From Alphaproteobacteria bacterium (GTDB lineage Bacteria; Pseudomonadota; Alphaproteobacteria; SP197), in assembly GCA_009694045.1 (NCBI GenBank), contig SHVY01000010.1, positions 1-64,000 of the forward strand: 64,000 bases of DNA, given 5' to 3'. Made by a program: the position numbers and the translations under genes. The notes under the pieces were generated by a model. That model searched no databases and was not told the DNA's origin. It saw nothing but the letters and a program-made list of their open reading frames with translations. This document shows, piece by piece, positions 26,879 through 35,018 of the stretch (positions are counted from its first letter, which is position 1; each line of letters opens with the position of its first letter).

Positions 26879-26927
26879 AGGGCTTTGACTCCGATGGATC
26901 GTTCACGATCCGTCGGGCCAAACCCCT
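26879..26927. repeat. REP-like palindrome, copy 2
   Basis: Imperfect 49-base hairpin: AGGGCTTTG pairs with CAAACCCCT with one mismatch; inner GGATCG pairs with CGATCC around TTCA. Related to the copy at 19264-19310. It lies between the ODC-like gene start and the ssb 3' end. Confidence 0.75.
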
Positions 26928-26992
26928 GGGACCATTCTCATCTCGTGGCCCACCCCAAACACGATGATGAATCATGCGTTCGTGTCGGACCA

Positions 26993-27496
26993 CTAGAACG
27001 GGATATCGTCGTCCAGGTCGTCGCTGGGGCCGCCACCCCGGCCGCGGCCACCGCCGGCCGGAGCCGCGGCACCGGCGCTTCGTTCAAGTCCGTTGTCCGC
27101 CTCGGCCCGCTCGCCCTCCCCGCCGCCGCCGCCGCCGCCGCCGCCGCGAGTGTCGAGCATGGTGAGCTCGCCACGATAGCGTGACAGCACGACCTCGGTG
27201 GTGTAGCGCTCCTGGCCCTGGTTGTCGGTCCACTTGCGCGTCTGCAGCTGGCCCTCCAGGTACACCTTCGAACCCTTTTTCAGGTACTTCTGCGCCACGT
27301 CGCACAGCCGGTCGTTGAAGATCACGACCCGGTGCCATTCGGTCTTCTCGCGCCGTTCTCCCGACGCCTTGTCGCGCCAGGACTCCGACGTCGCGACGGT
27401 CAGATTGCACACCGGGGTGCCGTCGTTCAGTTGGCGCACCTCCGGATCCTTCCCGAGGTTGCCGATGAGTGTCACCTTGTTGACGCTGCCCGCCAT
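26993..27496 (-). CDS. ssb: Single-stranded DNA-binding protein
   Basis: 167-residue SSB. The OB-fold spans residues 1-113 with [34 protein letters not shown] and [18 protein letters not shown] glycine-rich linker follows, including a run of nine glycines encoded by a GCC/GGC trinucleotide tract at 27121-27148. The acidic tip DDLDDDIPF recruits replication and repair proteins. The gene is divergent from the cytochrome gene. Confidence 0.97.
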   Translation of the reverse strand: MAGSVNKVTLIGNLGKDPEVRQLNDGTPVCNLTVATSESWRDKASGERREKTEWHRVVIFNDRLCDVAQKYLKKGSKVYLEGQLQTRKWTDNQGQERYTTEVVLSRYRGELTMLDTRGGGGGGGGGEGERAEADNGLERSAGAAAPAGGGRGRGGGPSDDLDDDIPF

Positions 27497-27585
27497 CGAC
27501 GTTCGCCTTGTTTTCCTGACCGATTGCGGGGATTAAATCGCATTTGTCGGGCCATGACCATAGCCATCTGGATGCCGCCTTGCTC

Positions 27586-28482
27586 GTGACCTCCTTGCGC
27601 TTCGCCTGCCTCGCCTTGGTCCTGTCCATGCCGGCGACCGTTCGTGCTCAATCGGTCGAGCGGGGGCAGTACCTGTTTCAGGTTTCCGGCGGCTGCAGTT
27701 GCCACACGGACGTGAAGAACCAAGGCGCGCTGATGGCCGGCGGCCGGGCGTTGGCGACACCCTTCGGCACCTTCTACAGCCCCAACGTCACGCCGGATCG
27801 CGACACGGGACTTGGCACCTGGGCCCAAGACGACTTCGTCCGCGCCATGCGCGACGGCGAGGCCCCGGACGGTCGGCACCTGTTTCCGGCCTTCCCCTTC
27901 GCCTCTTTCACCGGCATGACCGATCCGGACCTCGCGGATCTTTGGGCCTATCTGCGGACCATCCCGGCGATCGCCGCACCCAATCGCGATCATGAGCTGG
28001 ACGCACCCTTCGGCTGGCGGTTTCTGCTGCCGCTCTGGACGTCGCTCTACCTGGAGCAAGGACCCCTCATCGACGATCCCGAGCGGTCCGCTTCGTGGAA
28101 TCGGGGCCGCTATCTGGTCGAGGCCCTGGCCCATTGCGGCGAATGCCACACGCCGCGAGACCTCCTCGGGGGCATGGATCGCGACCGCTGGCTCGCCGGC
28201 ACCGCCGATGGGCCGGAGGGTGGGTCGGTCCCCAACATTACGCCCGACCCCGAAACCGGGATCGGCGCGTGGAGCGACGATGCCATCAGGCGCGTACTGC
28301 GATCGGGTATGCTGCCCGATGGGGATTTCGTCGGCGGCGCCATGGCGGAAGCCGGTGAAAGTTTCCGTCACCTGACGGACGCCGATCTCGACGCCATCGT
28401 GACCTATCTGCGCGGGGTCCCGGCTATCGTCAACCAGGTGACCACCACCAAGCCCGCGGCATCGTCGTCCGCATGGGAGTGA
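27586..28482 (+). CDS. Dihaem cytochrome c, exported
   Basis: About 298 residues from the GTG at 27586, giving the signal peptide MTSLRFACLALVLSMPATVRA; a TTG 14 codons upstream (27544) is an alternative. Two cytochrome c domains: the second motif CGECH is canonical CxxCH, and likely axial-ligand contexts are PNITPDPETGIGAW and similar. The first domain has GGCSCHTD, with only one residue between the cysteines (confirmed in the codons TGC AGT TGC CAC). The repeats TPFGTFYSPNVTPD and VPNITPDPETG resemble alcohol/aldehyde dehydrogenase cytochrome subunits. It precedes the flavoprotein gene by four bases, so probably accepts its electrons. Confidence 0.85.
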   Translation: MTSLRFACLALVLSMPATVRAQSVERGQYLFQVSGGCSCHTDVKNQGALMAGGRALATPFGTFYSPNVTPDRDTGLGTWAQDDFVRAMRDGEAPDGRHLFPAFPFASFTGMTDPDLADLWAYLRTIPAIAAPNRDHELDAPFGWRFLLPLWTSLYLEQGPLIDDPERSASWNRGRYLVEALAHCGECHTPRDLLGGMDRDRWLAGTADGPEGGSVPNITPDPETGIGAWSDDAIRRVLRSGMLPDGDFVGGAMAEAGESFRHLTDADLDAIVTYLRGVPAIVNQVTTTKPAASSSAWE

Positions 28483-28486
28483 CAGC

Positions 28487-29728
28487 GTGACCCTGACCCT
28501 TCTTCGCCTGGGACTCGGACGCAAGCGGCCACCTGAGCGCGCTCTGCCGGCGGTCCCGCCGCTGCAGCCGCACTACGACGTCGTGGTGATCGGCGGCGGC
28601 GGGCACGGGCTGTCGATCGCCTACCACCTGGCGCGCTACCACGGTATCCGCAACGTGGCCGTGCTGGAGCGCGGCTATCTCGCCGGCGGCAACACGGCGC
28701 GCAACACCGCGGTGATCAGGGCGAACTACATTTCCCCCGAAGCGACAACGTTTTACCGTGAGTCGCTCAAGCTCTTCCAGAACATGAGCGACGAGCTGGA
28801 TTTCAACATCCTGTTCTCGGTTCGGGGCCAGCTCACCCTCGCCCATACGGACGCCTCGATCCGCACCTTCCGCCAGCGGGCCGAGGTCAACACCTTCATG
28901 GGCGTGGACTCGGTGATGGTCGAGCTGGACGAGATCGCCAAGATCTGCCCGCAGCTCGACCTGTCATCCCATGTTCGCTATCCGATCCAGGGCGGCCTCT
29001 GGCACCCGCCTGGCGCCATTGCCCGGCACGACGCGGTGGCCTGGGCCTATGCCCGGCGGGCGGCCGAATTGGGGGTCGAGATCCATACCCGCACCGAGGT
29101 CACCGGAATCGAGGTCGAGAACGGCCGCGTGCAGGCGGTGCGGACCGCCCGCGGTCGGGTGGCCTGCGGCGCGGCGGTGCAGGCGGTCGCGGGCTGGAGC
29201 TCCGAGGTCGCGCGCCTCGCCGGCATCCGCCTGCCGATCCGCAGCTTCCCGCTGCAGGCCATGGTGTCGCAGCCCCTGAAGCCGTTCCTCGATCCGCTGA
29301 TCAGTTCGGCCCAGCTGCACTGCTACGTGTCGCAAACGCCGCGCGGCGAACTGGTGATCGGCGGCGGCTCCGACCCCTACCCGCTCTACCGCACCCGCTC
29401 GACCCTCGATCTCAAGGAGAGCCTGATCGCCCACACCCTGGAGCTGTTCCCCTTCCTCGCCCGGGTGAAGCTCCTGCGCCAGTGGGCGGGCGTCACCGAC
29501 ATGACCCCCGACTACAGCCCGATCATGGGTCCGAGTGGCATCGCCGGTTACTACCTGGACGCCGGCTGGGGCACCTGGGGGTTCAAGGCGACCGCGATCT
29601 GCGGCAAGACCATGGCCGCGACCATCGCCTCGGGCACGACCGACCCGTTGATCACCCGGTTCGCGCTGGACCGGTTCAAGACCTATTCCCAGGTCAACGA
29701 GATGGGCGCCACCGCAGCCAGCCATTGA
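28487..29728 (+). CDS. FAD-dependent oxidoreductase, sarcosine oxidase beta-subunit-like
   Basis: 413-residue DAO-family flavoprotein. YDVVVIGGGGHGLSIAYHLA binds ADP; LERGYLAGGNTARNTAVIRANY and the C-terminal WAGVTDMTPDYSPIMGP, AGWGTWGFKATAICG match SoxB. The N-terminal GLGRKRPPERALPAVPP is also SoxB-like. GTG at 28487 is preceded by GGGAG. The soxD, soxA and soxG genes that normally accompany it are absent; a dihaem cytochrome is upstream instead, suggesting a dehydrogenase that passes electrons to cytochrome c. Substrate (sarcosine or another N-methyl or imino acid) is not known. Confidence 0.88.
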   Translation: MTLTLLRLGLGRKRPPERALPAVPPLQPHYDVVVIGGGGHGLSIAYHLARYHGIRNVAVLERGYLAGGNTARNTAVIRANYISPEATTFYRESLKLFQNMSDELDFNILFSVRGQLTLAHTDASIRTFRQRAEVNTFMGVDSVMVELDEIAKICPQLDLSSHVRYPIQGGLWHPPGAIARHDAVAWAYARRAAELGVEIHTRTEVTGIEVENGRVQAVRTARGRVACGAAVQAVAGWSSEVARLAGIRLPIRSFPLQAMVSQPLKPFLDPLISSAQLHCYVSQTPRGELVIGGGSDPYPLYRTRSTLDLKESLIAHTLELFPFLARVKLLRQWAGVTDMTPDYSPIMGPSGIAGYYLDAGWGTWGFKATAICGKTMAATIASGTTDPLITRFALDRFKTYSQVNEMGATAASH

Positions 29729-29740
29729 CCGGGAAGGCCC

Positions 29741-29815
29741 TGGTGGGCGCGGTGGGTATCGAACCCACGACCTCCTGATTAAAAGTCAGATGCTCTACCA
29801 CTGAGCTACGCGCCC
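29741..29815 (-). tRNA. tRNA-Lys (anticodon TTT)
   Basis: Full cloverleaf on the minus strand: acceptor GGGCGCG / CGCGCCC, D-arm GCTC/GAGC, anticodon stem TCTGA/TCAGG with loop CTTTTAA (anticodon TTT), T-arm GTGGG-TTCGATA-CCCAC. The CCA end is encoded at 29743-29741. It is convergent with the flavoprotein gene. Confidence 0.97.
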
Positions 29816-30000
29816 GGAGCATCGCACCATAGGTACGCGCCCGAGGTTGGACAAGCGGCGCGAAGGTGGCTGGGAACGCGGCGCTTGCCCTCGGCCGCCG
29901 GATGGAGAACGCTGACGCGGATCATGGCTTCTCTCCCGCCCGGCACGGTTTCGCATCATTCGCGCGTGGTTCGCCGTGCTGGCGGGCCGGGCCTTCCTGC

Positions 30001-31578
30001 ATGACCCCGGCCTTCGCCTCTGGCCGTGGCGGCGGTGTCGCTGCGGGCCACCCGGTGGCGGCCGAGGTCGGGCTCGCGGCCTTGCGCGATGGCGGCAATG
30101 CCGTCGATGCCGTGGTCGCCGCCGCCTTCGCGGCCTTCGTCGTCGAGCCGGCGATGTGCGGGATCGGCGGGCATGGGCGGCTATCCGTCCGGTTCGCGCG
30201 AAGCGGCGAGGCCTGGGGCATCGACCACTTCATCGTCGCGCCCCAAGCGGCGACGCCCGCGGCCTGTGAAGGCGCGCTCGCGGACTTGGCCGCCCACCAT
30301 CCCGCCGTGCCGCGCCCGGAGCTGGCCGAGCACGGCCCGCTATCCGTCGGGGTGCCCGGCGCGGTCGCGGGGATGTGCGCAGCGATCCGCCGGTTCGCCA
30401 CCATGGACCGCGCCCGCCTGATCGCGCCCGCCATCGCGCTGGCGGAGGCTGGCATTCCGATCGACGCCCGTACCGCCGGCTTGATCGCGAGCCGGGCCGC
30501 GATCATCGCCCGGTTTCCGCCGCTCGCCCAATGGCTAGCCGACGGCCATCGCCTCGACGGCCGGGCTTTAGCCGCTACCCTCCGAGCGATCGCCGCCGAG
30601 GGCGAAGCCGCGTTCTACGGCGACACCATCGCGGCGGCGATGACGCGGGCGTTGCCCGGCGGGTTGCTCACGGCGGCCGACCTCGCGACCTACCGCCCAA
30701 GGGTCTTCCGACAGGATCTCGCGTTCTATCGCGGCCTCACCTACGCGACCTGCGATGACCTGATCGCCATCGAGGCCTTGAACCTTCTCGAGCGATTCGA
30801 CCTGGCCTCGCTCGGCGCCGATGCCCCCCTCGCCCGTCATCTGCTGGCGGAGGCCCTGGCCCAGGCCTTCGTCGACAACGCTATGTATGGCGGCGATCCG
30901 GGCAATCCCGAGCTGCCGCTGCGGGGCCTCGCGGACAAGGCCTACGCCGCCCAGGTGGCGGCGACCTTCGCGCTGGATCGAGCCCGAACCCGGGTGGCGC
31001 CGGGCAACCCCCGCCCCTTCCGCGGCACCACCCAGATTTGCGCGGCGGACCGGGACGACAACGTCGCCAGCCTGATCACCAGCATCGACAGCGCCTTCGG
31101 GTCGATGGTTCTGGTACCCGGCACCGGGATTCTGCTGGGCAACGGACTCCAGCTCTTCGGCCTGTTCGAAGGCGGGCTCAACCCGATCGCACCGGGGCGC
31201 ATGCCGCTCTACGGCGCGCCGGTCATGGTCGTGGCCGATGCGACGGGCCCCCGGGGCGCGTTCGCCGGAGCCGGCGGCTATCGCATCGCCTCGGGCATCC
31301 TCAACACCTTCGTGAACCTGGTGGATCACGGCATGCCCCTCGACCGTGCCATCGAGCACCCGCGCCTGCACAGCGACGGCCAGGGGGTAGAGGTCGACCC
31401 GGGCGTGCCGGAAGCGACCCGCCGCGCGCTTGCCGACATGGGGCATCGGGTCAGGGTCGCCGCGCCGAGCCCCCTCGTCTGGCCGTTCGGCCGCACCAGC
31501 GCCGTTTGGCGGGCGGCGGATGGATCCTGGGCGGCCGCGAGCGGTCCCGGTTGCGGCGCCGCGGTCGCCCTGCCATAA
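30001..31578 (+). CDS. Gamma-glutamyltransferase family protein
   Basis: 525-residue Ntn-hydrolase. ATG at 30001 is chosen because family similarity starts at GRGGGVAAGHPVAAEVGL. The block GGNAVDAVVAAAFAAFVVEP is conserved. The autocatalytic nucleophile is Thr343 in RGTTQICAADRDDNVASL (usual form TTHxSVVD; His replaced by Gln). The C-terminal GAGGYRIASGILNTFVNLVD is typical. No signal peptide is seen with this start, so it may be cytoplasmic, as in acylases of this family. It is followed after seven bases by a DUF1989 gene; a common pathway on gamma-glutamyl or urea-like compounds is conceivable. Confidence 0.88.
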   Translation: MTPAFASGRGGGVAAGHPVAAEVGLAALRDGGNAVDAVVAAAFAAFVVEPAMCGIGGHGRLSVRFARSGEAWGIDHFIVAPQAATPAACEGALADLAAHHPAVPRPELAEHGPLSVGVPGAVAGMCAAIRRFATMDRARLIAPAIALAEAGIPIDARTAGLIASRAAIIARFPPLAQWLADGHRLDGRALAATLRAIAAEGEAAFYGDTIAAAMTRALPGGLLTAADLATYRPRVFRQDLAFYRGLTYATCDDLIAIEALNLLERFDLASLGADAPLARHLLAEALAQAFVDNAMYGGDPGNPELPLRGLADKAYAAQVAATFALDRARTRVAPGNPRPFRGTTQICAADRDDNVASLITSIDSAFGSMVLVPGTGILLGNGLQLFGLFEGGLNPIAPGRMPLYGAPVMVVADATGPRGAFAGAGGYRIASGILNTFVNLVDHGMPLDRAIEHPRLHSDGQGVEVDPGVPEATRRALADMGHRVRVAAPSPLVWPFGRTSAVWRAADGSWAAASGPGCGAAVALP

Positions 31579-31585
31579 GCCGGCC

Positions 31586-32161
31586 ATGGCCTCGATCATC
31601 ATCCCGCCGCGCGAGGGCCGCGCCGTCCGCCTGGCGCGGGGCGGCCACGTCCGCGTCGTCAACAGCGAAGGCGCTCAGGTCGTGGATACCTGGGCGTTTC
31701 ATCCATCCGATCCGACCGAGTTCCTGTCGATGGAACACAGCCGGGTCGCTACCTACAAGATTCTGTTCGAGGTTGGTGATTGCCTGGTGACCAATCGGCG
31801 CGCGCCGATCCTGACCATCGTCGCCGACCGGTCGCCGGGGATTCACGACACTCTCTACGCCGCCTGCGATGCTCTGAGTTATCCGCCGGGGCATCCGAAC
31901 TGCGCCGACAACCTGCGCGCGGCCTTGCGCGATTTCGGACTGACCCCAGCCGTCGTTCCCTGCCCGTGGAACCTGTTCGAGCACGCGGCCATCGTCGGGG
32001 GCCGGTACCTGCGGGACGAACCGTCGGCCGCCCGCGCCGGCGATTACGTCGAACTTCGAGCGGAGATGGATTGCATCCTCGTGTGTTCGGCCTGCCCGTC
32101 GACCGGCTATGGGATCAGCGGAGACGGGCCGACACGCGGTGCCAGAATCGACCAGATCTGA
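31586..32161 (+). CDS. DUF1989 / urea carboxylase-associated family protein
   Basis: 191 residues. IIIPPREGRAVRLARGGHVRVVNSEGAQVVDTW, H-S-R-V-A-T, CPWNLFEHAAI and C-S-A-C-P-S-T are the DUF1989 pattern. Related proteins accompany urea carboxylase, and one group acts as a carboxyguanidine deiminase subunit; others are of unknown function. Conserved His and Cys residues suggest a metal site. It is cotranscribed with the gamma-glutamyltransferase. No urea carboxylase genes are present here. Confidence 0.85.
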   Translation: MASIIIPPREGRAVRLARGGHVRVVNSEGAQVVDTWAFHPSDPTEFLSMEHSRVATYKILFEVGDCLVTNRRAPILTIVADRSPGIHDTLYAACDALSYPPGHPNCADNLRAALRDFGLTPAVVPCPWNLFEHAAIVGGRYLRDEPSAARAGDYVELRAEMDCILVCSACPSTGYGISGDGPTRGARIDQI

Positions 32162-32251
32162 CGACCTACCGCCGGAAAACCTGATATTTTACGCGACAGT
32201 CCGATCGGGGCGATTCTCTTAACCAATTGGCAAACAAGAGATTAACGAAAC

Positions 32252-32267
32252 TAGCACGATGTTTGCA
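32252..32267 (+). promoter_or_regulatory. Candidate sigma-54 (-24/-12) promoter
   Basis: TAGCACG-N4-TTGCA matches the sigma-54 consensus TGGCACG-N4-TTGCW with one mismatch, in the -24 GG pair. It lies about 95 bases upstream of the ATG of the tiny PEP-CTERM-like frame. PEP-CTERM genes in several bacteria are sigma-54 dependent, which supports the call. No enhancer site was identified. Confidence 0.4.
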
Positions 32268-32382
32268 TGGGTTCTGCCACCGGAAAAGCCGAAGAAGCGA
32301 AAAGCTCGGGGGACGGAACCGGTCAAGACAAGAGCTTTGTCTCGACAGGGGGTTCGTTCCATGAAGAATCACAATTGGACGC

Positions 32383-32556
32383 GTGGCTTACTTCTCATCC
32401 GCCGTGGTCGCGGGAGTGGTCGCGGCGTTACCAGTCTTGGCGGCGGATTCCGCCATGCTGCTGCGCCCCGAGCCGTCGACCCTCAGCCTGCTGGCCGGTA
32501 CGATCGCCGCCGGCGTCGTTCTCGGGCGTCTGAAGCAAGGCCAGTTAGAGAAATAG
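32383..32556 (+). CDS. Tiny exported protein with PEP-CTERM-like sorting signal (start uncertain)
   Basis: A 57-codon frame reads AYFSSAVVAGVVAALPVLAA, then DSAMLLR, PEPSTLSLLAGTIAAGVV, LGRLKQGQLEK. This is a hydrophobic signal segment followed at once by a PEP-ST motif, a hydrophobic helix and a basic tail: the layout of the PEP-CTERM sorting tag used with exosortase. The frame begins at GTG 32383 without a ribosome site. A good site (AGGGGG) precedes an ATG at 32361 in another frame whose codons MKNHNWTRG make an ideal signal-peptide n-region; a one-base shift near 32385 would join the two. So the gene is either frameshifted or starts at the GTG. No exosortase gene is in the window. Confidence 0.45.
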   Translation: MAYFSSAVVAGVVAALPVLAADSAMLLRPEPSTLSLLAGTIAAGVVLGRLKQGQLEK

Positions 32557-32574
32557 AATCAAGCACTTGCGCGG

Positions 32575-33445
32575 GTGAAGACCCGCGCGCGGGCGATGAT
32601 TCAACTCGGCGAGGAAGTCCGCTGGCTCCTCTACTTCTGGGTCTTCACGACGGTCGCGGTCTTGGGAGTATCTGGTGCCCCTTCGAACCGGCGCGCAGCC
32701 TCTGCTGCGCCGGCGCTGGGCCACGAATTTCTCTTTTTCGCCCTCAACTCCGGCCTGCTCTGGGTCCTTGCCGGCTATTTCGGCACCGGGACCCCCTCGC
32801 TGTTCTACGCGGCGCTCGACGGCGGCCTTCTGGCGGCGCTCGACGCGCCACTCTGGCTGGTGTGGCTGATCGTCCTGCCGCTGATGGATGCAACCCGGTA
32901 CGGAGTTCACGTCGCCCTGCACGACGTCCCCATCCTGTGGCGCGTGCACAAGGTGCACCACGCCGACCCTGAACTCGATTTCACCACTTCCCTGCGGTTC
33001 CACCCGTTCGAGATCATCATCAGCCTGGCCGCGCGGTTCATCGTGGCGGTGGCGATCGGCGCGCCGCCCCTGGTCCTGTTCACCGACGAACTCATCAGGC
33101 AGACCAGCAACGTCCTGACCACGGGAATTTCCGCTCGCCGCCGATTCTCGAACGGCTCATGCGCTGGGTCTTCGTGACGCCGGACCTGCACCGGATCCAC
33201 CACTCCGCCTGGCAACCCGAGACGAACAGAAACTTCGGTGCCTCTTCATCGTGTGGGACCGCCTGTTCGGCACCCATCGCGCCGCGCCCCGTTCGCGGTT
33301 CGAGCACATGATCATCGGGCTCGACGGGCTGCGGGAGCCGACCGATCTCGGGGTCCACCGCCTTCTGGTCCTGCCGTTCGCGCTGGAGCGGGGCGACGCT
33401 CAGCTTGCGGCGGGGCTCAAGAGACAGGCGTCGCCATACGAGTAG
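32575..33445 (+). pseudogene. Sterol desaturase / fatty acid hydroxylase family, two frameshifts
   Basis: Three successive frames together give a membrane di-iron hydroxylase. Frame one contains several hydrophobic helices and His motifs HDVPILWRVHKVHH and RFHPFE, then breaks near 33113. The next frame gives DHGNFRSPPILERLMRW and VTPDLHRIHHS, then breaks near 33240. The third gives LFIVWDRLFGTHR and runs to 33445, overlapping the 3' end of queA by 46 bases. All eight expected histidines appear to survive, but no continuous product exists. Upstream it follows the PEP-CTERM-like frame by 18 bases. Confidence 0.82.
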
Positions 33446-34434
33446 AAGCGGTAGCCCTGGCCCATGGCGTGGGCGTAGGCCGCGCGCATGCGGTCCAGCC
33501 CGGCGAAGGCGCACACCAGCATGAAGAGGGTGGAGCGCGGCAGATGGAAGTTCGTCAGCAACCGGTCGACGGCCTTGAAGCGATAGCCGGGCGTGATGAA
33601 GAGGTCGCACTCGCCCTGAAACGGGGCAGGCGAATCGCCCTTGCCGCAGGCGAACTCCAGGACCCGTAGACTGGTGGTTCCCACGGCCACGACGCGACCG
33701 CCATCCGCCCGCGCGCGCCGGATCGCAGCGACCGCATCCGCGCCGACGCAACCCCATTCGCCGTGCATCCGGTGGTCGTCCGTGTCCGCGACCTTGAGGG
33801 GGGCGAACGTCCCGACCCCGACGTGCAGGGTCACCGCGGCGGAGGCGATGCCGCGGGCGCGCAGGCGATCGAGCAGGGCGGGCGTGAAGTGCAGCCCCGC
33901 CGTCGGGGCGGCCACGGCACCGGGCGTCCGCGCGAAGATCGTCTGATAGTCGGCAGCATCCGCGGCCGTCGGTCCCCCGGGACGGCGAATGTACGGCGGC
34001 AGGGGAACCCGACCATGCCGGGCGAGCAACGCATCGAGGGCCGCGTCCGTGACGCCGAAGCGCAAGCCGATCTCGCCACCCTCGCCGCGTCGCAGGATCT
34101 CGGCCTCGAAGCTCGGCGCGAAGGCGATCCGAGCCCCCACCCGGCAGCGCTTCGCCGGCCGCGCCAGAGCCGACCATTCGCCTTCCCGATGGGCGCGGAG
34201 CAGGGTTACCTCGATCCGGGCATCCCCGGATTGCCCGACGAGTCTGGCGGGAATGACCCGGGTATCGTTGACGACCAGCAGATCGCCCGGTCGCAGCAGG
34301 TCTGGAAGGTCCGCCACCCGCCGATCGCGCAAGGACTCATCCGCGACCAGAAGCCGCGCCGAATCGCGCGGCCTGGCGGGTTCGGTGGCGATCAGCTCCG
34401 GCGGCAGAGCGAAATCGAAGGCGTCGACCTTCAC
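33400..34434 (-). CDS. queA: tRNA preQ1(34) S-adenosylmethionine ribosyltransferase-isomerase
   Basis: 344-residue QueA, transferring and isomerising the ribose of SAM onto preQ1 in tRNA to give epoxyqueuosine. MKVDAFDFALPPELIATEPA opens the protein; LVVNDTRVIPARL, APTAGLHFTPALLDRL, HVGVGTFAPLK and TNFHLPRSTLFMLVCAFAG are hallmark blocks. It follows coaD by 24 bases in a gyrA-coaD-queA run, a usual alphaproteobacterial order; tgt, often next, is not present because a broken desaturase gene converges. Confidence 0.96.
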   Translation of the reverse strand: MKVDAFDFALPPELIATEPARPRDSARLLVADESLRDRRVADLPDLLRPGDLLVVNDTRVIPARLVGQSGDARIEVTLLRAHREGEWSALARPAKRCRVGARIAFAPSFEAEILRRGEGGEIGLRFGVTDAALDALLARHGRVPLPPYIRRPGGPTAADAADYQTIFARTPGAVAAPTAGLHFTPALLDRLRARGIASAAVTLHVGVGTFAPLKVADTDDHRMHGEWGCVGADAVAAIRRARADGGRVVAVGTTSLRVLEFACGKGDSPAPFQGECDLFITPGYRFKAVDRLLTNFHLPRSTLFMLVCAFAGLDRMRAAYAHAMGQGYRFYSYGDACLLSPAAS

Positions 34435-34458
34435 CTGCGCCGCGCCCGGACCGATCGC

Positions 34459-35004
34459 TCAGGCCGGCGCACCAATTTGGTCCTTATGGGTCCCGGCCTT
34501 GCGTTCCGCCTCGATGCGGCGCATCAGGCGCTCGTGGACCGCGGGCGAGACGAAGCTGGCGGCATCGCCCCCGAGCCGAGCGATCTCCTTCACGAAGCGC
34601 GACGAGACGAACTGCTGCCGCTCGGACGCCATGAGGAACAAAGTTTCCACGTTGGGTTCGATGCGGGCGTTCATGCCGCACATCTGGAACTCGTAGTCGA
34701 AATCGGACACCGCGCGCAGCCCGCGAATGATCACCTGCGCCCCACAATCGCGCGCGACGTGGACCAGCAGCGTCTCGAACGGCCGCACTTCCACCGTGCA
34801 GCCCCCGTCTTGGTTGAACGCGGCCGTCTCCTTCGCCACCATGTCGATCCGGTCGTCCACGCCGAACATTGGGCCTTTGCCCGCGTTCACGGCCACCGCG
34901 ATGATGAGGTGATCGACCAGACGCCGGGCACGCCGGATGATGTCCGTGTGGCCGCCGGTAACCGGATCGAACGTTCCTGGATAGACGCCAACGTGCCGCG
35001 TCAC
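34459..35004 (-). CDS. coaD: Phosphopantetheine adenylyltransferase
   Basis: 181-residue CoaD, making dephospho-CoA. VGVYPGTFDPVTGGHTDII contains the T/HxGH nucleotidyltransferase motif; IIRGLRAVSDFDYEFQM and SSRFVKEIARLGGD are conserved. Start is one of two adjacent GTG codons; 35004 (GTGACGCGG) or 35007, both behind a G-rich ribosome site. It begins about 14 bases after the gyrA stop. Confidence 0.95.
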   Translation of the reverse strand: MTRHVGVYPGTFDPVTGGHTDIIRRARRLVDHLIIAVAVNAGKGPMFGVDDRIDMVAKETAAFNQDGGCTVEVRPFETLLVHVARDCGAQVIIRGLRAVSDFDYEFQMCGMNARIEPNVETLFLMASERQQFVSSRFVKEIARLGGDAASFVSPAVHERLMRRIEAERKAGTHKDQIGAPA

Positions 35005-35018
35005 CACCCTGCCCCCCC

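Noticed and set aside
32268-32360. Riboswitch (c-di-GMP type) in the leader of the PEP-CTERM-like gene
   Set aside because: Short pairings such as GGTTC/GAACC exist, but the conserved c-di-GMP aptamer core sequences are absent.
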